A DNA stretch of 32,323 bases, taken from assembly GCA_049999725.1 (NCBI GenBank), contig JBNGIS010035370.1:1-32323 (forward strand), read 5' to 3'. Each line of letters opens with the position of its first letter. The stretch's first letter is position 1. A model generated the notes under the pieces. The model did no database searches. It had not been told where the DNA came from and saw only the letters and a list, made by a program, of their open reading frames with translations. Made by a program: the position numbers and the translations under genes. Shown piece by piece: positions 28,954 through 32,323 of this stretch. The stretch is from Haplomitrium mnioides (Eukaryota > Marchantiophyta > Haplomitriopsida > Calobryales).

Positions 28954-29880
28954 CTAAAGAAAAAGGAAGTTGTGAGTAGATATTATAGCTTTGTCACTTA
29001 ATAGATAAGAAAAGTTATGACAATGTCTACTGGCGTATTGTTTTGCCAATTTTGAGTAATAACAAGATAGGTGCAAGCATTTTGTAGAGAAGAAGATAAA
29101 AAGACAAAAATATATAAATACTTGGAATATTGGAAGAGGAAATAGAAAGAAAATCATCAAGAACAAGAGGATGTTGACCTGAATTAACAACAAAAGAGAA
29201 ATTTTAATACTTGCTTGTTTAGAGTTGTTGTAGGAAAACTCTAAAGCCAGTAAGAAACTATCCCAATTAGTGTGATAAACGTTGATAAATATATAAAGCA
29301 TATCCTCTACAATGCAAGTAGCACACTCCATTTGTCTATCTATTTGAGAATAATAAGCAATAGACATAGAGAGTTTGGTTCCCAAAATTTTGAACAACTC
29401 TTGCCAAAAATATCCAATAAAATGTGGATCCCTATCAAATATTGACAGGTTGGGTAATCTATGATAGCAAAAGACTATATCAAAGTAAATTTTTGCCAAT
29501 TGTGGATCCTAAATAAACGAGACCTTAAAACCATCCACTATATCTATCGTTGGTGCTAAATGAATATATTTGCTAAGCTTGTCTACAAACATCACAATTG
29601 TAGTAAACCCACGATGCATAGTTAGAAGTGAAGTAACAAGATCCAAACTTGTATGTTTACAACAAGCAATAGAAATTGGTAGTGGTTGTAGAAGTCTAGC
29701 TGGCTTTTGATTTGAAACCTTGTTCGCTAACAACTTTCACAAGAACAAGCAAAACCACAAATGTCTTGAGCCAAGTTTGACCACCACCGAGTGCGTTGAA
29801 GCAACTTTGTAGTTTTGTTTACTCCAAGTTATCATGAGATTGGAATGTCATGTGCTTCTTGCAAACTAGCCATTCAAAAT
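28954..29880 (-). pseudogene. Gypsy B integrase, broken
   Basis: Zinc-binding part near 29870-29740: LQEAHDIPIS, LGVNKTTKLLQRTRWWSNLA, CGFACSCES. The core at 29733-29509 reads FTTIVMFVDKLSKYIHLAPT. 29499-28954 is an open frame with MAKIYFDIVFCYHRLPNLSI, LGTKLSMSIAYYSQIDRQME and WDSFLLALEFSYNNSKQAS. HPQTNGQ, normally near the catalytic Glu, is degraded to YSQIDRQ. Confidence 0.85.
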
Positions 29881-30085
29881 GTATAATCTTTTGGCCTCAA
29901 TAAAGAATACTATCTTGAATAGAAAAGGTATAATACTCACTATATTTGACTGCCAGTCATACTCAAACAAGATTGAAGAAGACATCTACTTGTACCTTTT
30001 TTCGATAACCTCTACTAGTTGCTTCATCAAGTTGTAGTATGGTCACATTTGTCGCCTCCAATGTATTAAGCCTATGATCCAGCTT

Positions 30086-30514
30086 TCATGACAATGCATT
30101 TAGAATGGTGTGAAACCTTCCTGACTTGTATTCCAACTTAATATCAAAGAGGTATAATTGATCTTCCCATCGATGATGAGGACTTGTCATATTTTCCAAG
30201 TAAATTGATTGTAACAACAACTTGTGATTGGTGCACATAAGTACAAGTTTTCCCAAAAGATAGTGTTTGCATACTTTGGTAGCATATACCATTGTCAGTT
30301 GCTCCTGATCTCTTGTAGAATAATTTCTCTCCATTGTATTTAATTGACATGATAAGAAGGTAATTGGATGAAGTCCATCTTCAAACTCTTGTTGCAAAAC
30401 TACTCCAATATCAAAATTAGAAGCATCAAAATCAACTATACAATGTGTCTTTGGATCATATGGTTGTAAGAAAAGATGAGATGAGATCGCATCCTTGAGT
30501 TGTTGAGATTCCAC
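30086..30514 (-). pseudogene. Gypsy B RNase H, open 142-codon remnant
   Basis: YDPKTHCIVDFDASNFDIGV, DGLHPITFLSCQLNTMERNY, RDQEQLTMVYATKVCKHYLL and CTNHKLLLQSIYLENM are in order and in frame. D-A-S and the DQE and TNHK motifs are typical gypsy RNase H. This is the longest uninterrupted part of the element. Confidence 0.88.
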
Positions 30515-30525
30515 TTGTTCTTTGG

Positions 30526-31200
30526 TTAATAATGAAACTTGACCTCTTTGCTTAGCAGATCTATAAGTAGTAGAGAAATATTCATATAATAATAGATGAA
30601 CTGTCGATAAAAGCTTGCCAATCCATTCAAGGCTGTAATGTTATTTGCCTCCTTTGGTGTTGGCCACTCTGCAATAGCCTTGTTTTCCCCTCTATTTTGA
30701 TGCCATTTGCAGACACTTTGTGCTCTAGATAAGTAACCTCTAGCTTCCAAAATTCACAATTGGAACTCTTGCAATAAAGCATTCAATTGCACAATCTTTG
30801 CAATACTTCTTTGAGATGATTGTAATGCTCAACTTTTGTTTCACTAAAAATAAGAATATCAACCAAGAATACCAAAATTATCCAATAACTCATCAAAAAC
30901 TCGATGCATTTGATTGACGAATATGGTCGTGGCATAAGTGAGACCAACTGTAAGATCTTTCCACTCAAATTGCCCATACCATAAGGTTTGGAGCTCTTAA
31001 TGTAATCCACTCAATTGATCCAACAAATCATCAACGTGAGGTAAAAGATAAGCATTCTTTATTGTTTGATTACTCAAGCCATGATAATCTATACAAAAAC
31101 AAAATCCACCATCTTTTTTTAGTACAAAGAATATCAGTGCTCCTCAATGTGAAGTACTATGTTGAATGAAATCCTTCTAAAAAAAGATCTATAAAGTTTT
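30526..31200 (-). pseudogene. Gypsy B reverse transcriptase, broken
   Basis: VFLVDILIFSETKVEHYNHL (about 30870-30810) is the catalytic box with FLVD instead of [FY]xDD, so the first catalytic Asp is lost. IAEWPTPKEANNITALNGLA and SFYRQFI follow. Upstream parts are frame-shifted. 31201-31668 holds linker-like text with stops. Confidence 0.82.
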
Positions 31201-31668
31201 TGTGAAGCTCTTCCTAATTTTGTGGTGATAACCACTATATAGGTCGATTATAAGGAGTACTTTCTAGTCTTTACTCGATCAAAAAGGGAATTTCTCAATC
31301 ATCTCGTAACCCATTTGGAAAATCATCTGGAAATACATTCTCAAAATCTTTCAAAATATCATCAATCCCTGAGGTAAGTACAGACTTCCTTCTCTCCTTA
31401 CTCAAGTCAATAATAAACTTGATCCAAATAGCAAAAACACACAACTCTTTCTCCACCAAAGAAATATATTGAATTGATTTAGACCTCTTCATTAGTAGTG
31501 TCAAACACCCCAAAAAAATTTCTTGCCTTGTAAATTAACTTGAATTTGTTGTTTTACCTAATCAACTTAAGCGCATTGATCTTTAAGTCAAGGAAAACCT
31601 AAAATAAATGTCACATTCTTTTGGCACAATAACAAAATCCATAGACTCCTTTTACTCTTTTTCATTTC

Positions 31669-31869
31669 TTATAAGAAATAACTTCTGTGAGTGAAACACA
31701 TCATTTTTTGGCCATTGGCCATAGTCACAAAACTTCTATTTATTTTAATAAGCACAGTTTTTGCTTTGATTTTCTTAGCAAAATGTAATGACATGAAACT
31801 TTCAAAGCTTCTACATTCCACCAATAATCTACAAGAATGTTCATCAACCATACAACCTAGATGAAACAA
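31669..31869 (-). pseudogene. Gypsy B protease remnant, active-site Asp replaced
   Basis: HSCRLLVECRSFESFMSLHF aligns to the same region of element A (LVDSRS). Here Asp is Glu, Ser is Cys and the Gly is again Arg, so it is dead. Confidence 0.72.
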
Positions 31870-32228
31870 GGTCCTTCAAATTCACACCAAGTTAGTAATT
31901 CCATTGGAACTAATCCAGCTCTCAATAAATCACCAACTGCTTTTACTAAGATCTATTGTTTTCTTAGTTCTTCTATTCTACAATTGGTGCTTGAACAAGA
32001 GGGTGATTTGACCTTGGCAACGTGAGCGATTTGCAATCATATGACTAAGTTGTCAACAATAAAAAATCCTCTATTTTGGCGTAGGTGCTCATGCTCCACA
32101 TCAGTAAGTGTCACTCTTTGTGTCATATCAATCTTCATAGATACAACTTCATTTGATAGCACACGAATATTTGGTAAAACTTGTTGAGAATATGGTCTAG
32201 CTTTTATAGTAGAAAGTAGTGAGTTGTC
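31870..32228 (-). pseudogene. Gypsy B gag end, broken
   Basis: Near 32220-32040 the minus strand reads LLSTIKARPYSQQ, MTQRVTLTDVEHEHLRQNRG and FFIVDNL. This fits the (L)T..E...RR..GLC..C pattern ahead of the gypsy zinc knuckle, but the cysteines are lost and stops follow. Confidence 0.6.
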
Positions 32229-32323
32229 AGCCGGTAGTTTGGAGCACTAAGGCTGAATGCACGAAATCGGAAGCACCACTGGCCACATTGTTCCCTTTGC
32301 AAGTGTGAAGGCCCTCAGGAACA
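32229..32323. other. Different sequence beyond gypsy B
   Basis: The last 95 bp are clearly richer in G and C than the preceding 8 kb and show no gypsy similarity. I see no coding evidence. It may be the flank or another element. Confidence 0.4.

Larger units (their letters stand above)
28333..32228 (-). mobile_element. Ty3/gypsy chromovirus B, antisense, decayed, 5'-truncated
   Basis: Minus-strand order: gag end, protease, RT, RNase H, integrase, chromodomain, 3' LTR fragment. The chromodomain identifies it as a chromovirus. There are stops and frame changes throughout. No 5' LTR is seen; similarity ends near 32228, where base composition changes. Confidence 0.85.

Overview
The window is nuclear DNA of a streptophyte, most likely a land plant. 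The genes are split by many GT-AG introns. They include an IQ-domain cyclic-nucleotide-gated channel, an organelle-targeted GatC and a plant-type VPS20. The right half is a stack of decayed Ty1/copia and Ty3/gypsy chromovirus retrotransposons. I cannot name the species. A seed-free plant would fit the short intergenic distances, but that is a guess.

Left part (1-14.5 kb), gene-rich: (1) the last two exons of a CNGC19/20-like channel (554-1130, +), preceded by a roughly 58-bp minisatellite; (2) a complete seven-exon RluA-type RNA pseudouridine synthase with an S4 domain (1658-7017, -, 452 aa), convergent with the channel; (3) a complete five-exon GatC (7686-9213, -, 139 aa), head-to-tail upstream of the synthase; (4) a complete VPS20/CHMP6-like ESCRT-III subunit (9582-11498, +, about 284 aa), divergent from GatC across a 368-bp shared upstream region; (5) a decayed but still intron-bearing SAP30-binding-protein (HCNGP-like) gene (12440-14544, +), broken by frameshifts and a nonsense codon. 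An antisense LTR remnant lies inside it and a copia element lies at its 3' end. None of the three complete genes is an open frame in the raw sequence. Each was rebuilt exon by exon from splice sites, phase and family motifs.

Right part (14.56 kb to the end), transposon-rich: a sense copia element (14558-18444) lacks protease and most of RT, and its 5' LTR starts at the presumed transcription start instead of at U3. Next come about 1.8 kb without recognisable coding, a 100-N assembly gap, and an antisense copia (20339-23637) whose 3' LTR runs into the gap. A gypsy-type LTR in the + direction (23638-24146) follows, then an antisense gypsy element A (24147-28332) whose 5' LTR points the other way. 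Element A abuts, and probably inserted into, the 3' LTR of a related antisense chromovirus B (28333 to about 32228). All retroelement frames carry stops and frameshifts and appear dead.

Two neighbours (GatC and the pseudouridine synthase) both look organelle-targeted and act on organellar RNA or translation. VPS20 works in endosomal sorting, and the channel in calcium or cation signalling. I see no prokaryote-like operon or new multi-gene system. The points most worth checking are the structural anomalies of the retroelements and the decay of the SAP30BP-like locus.
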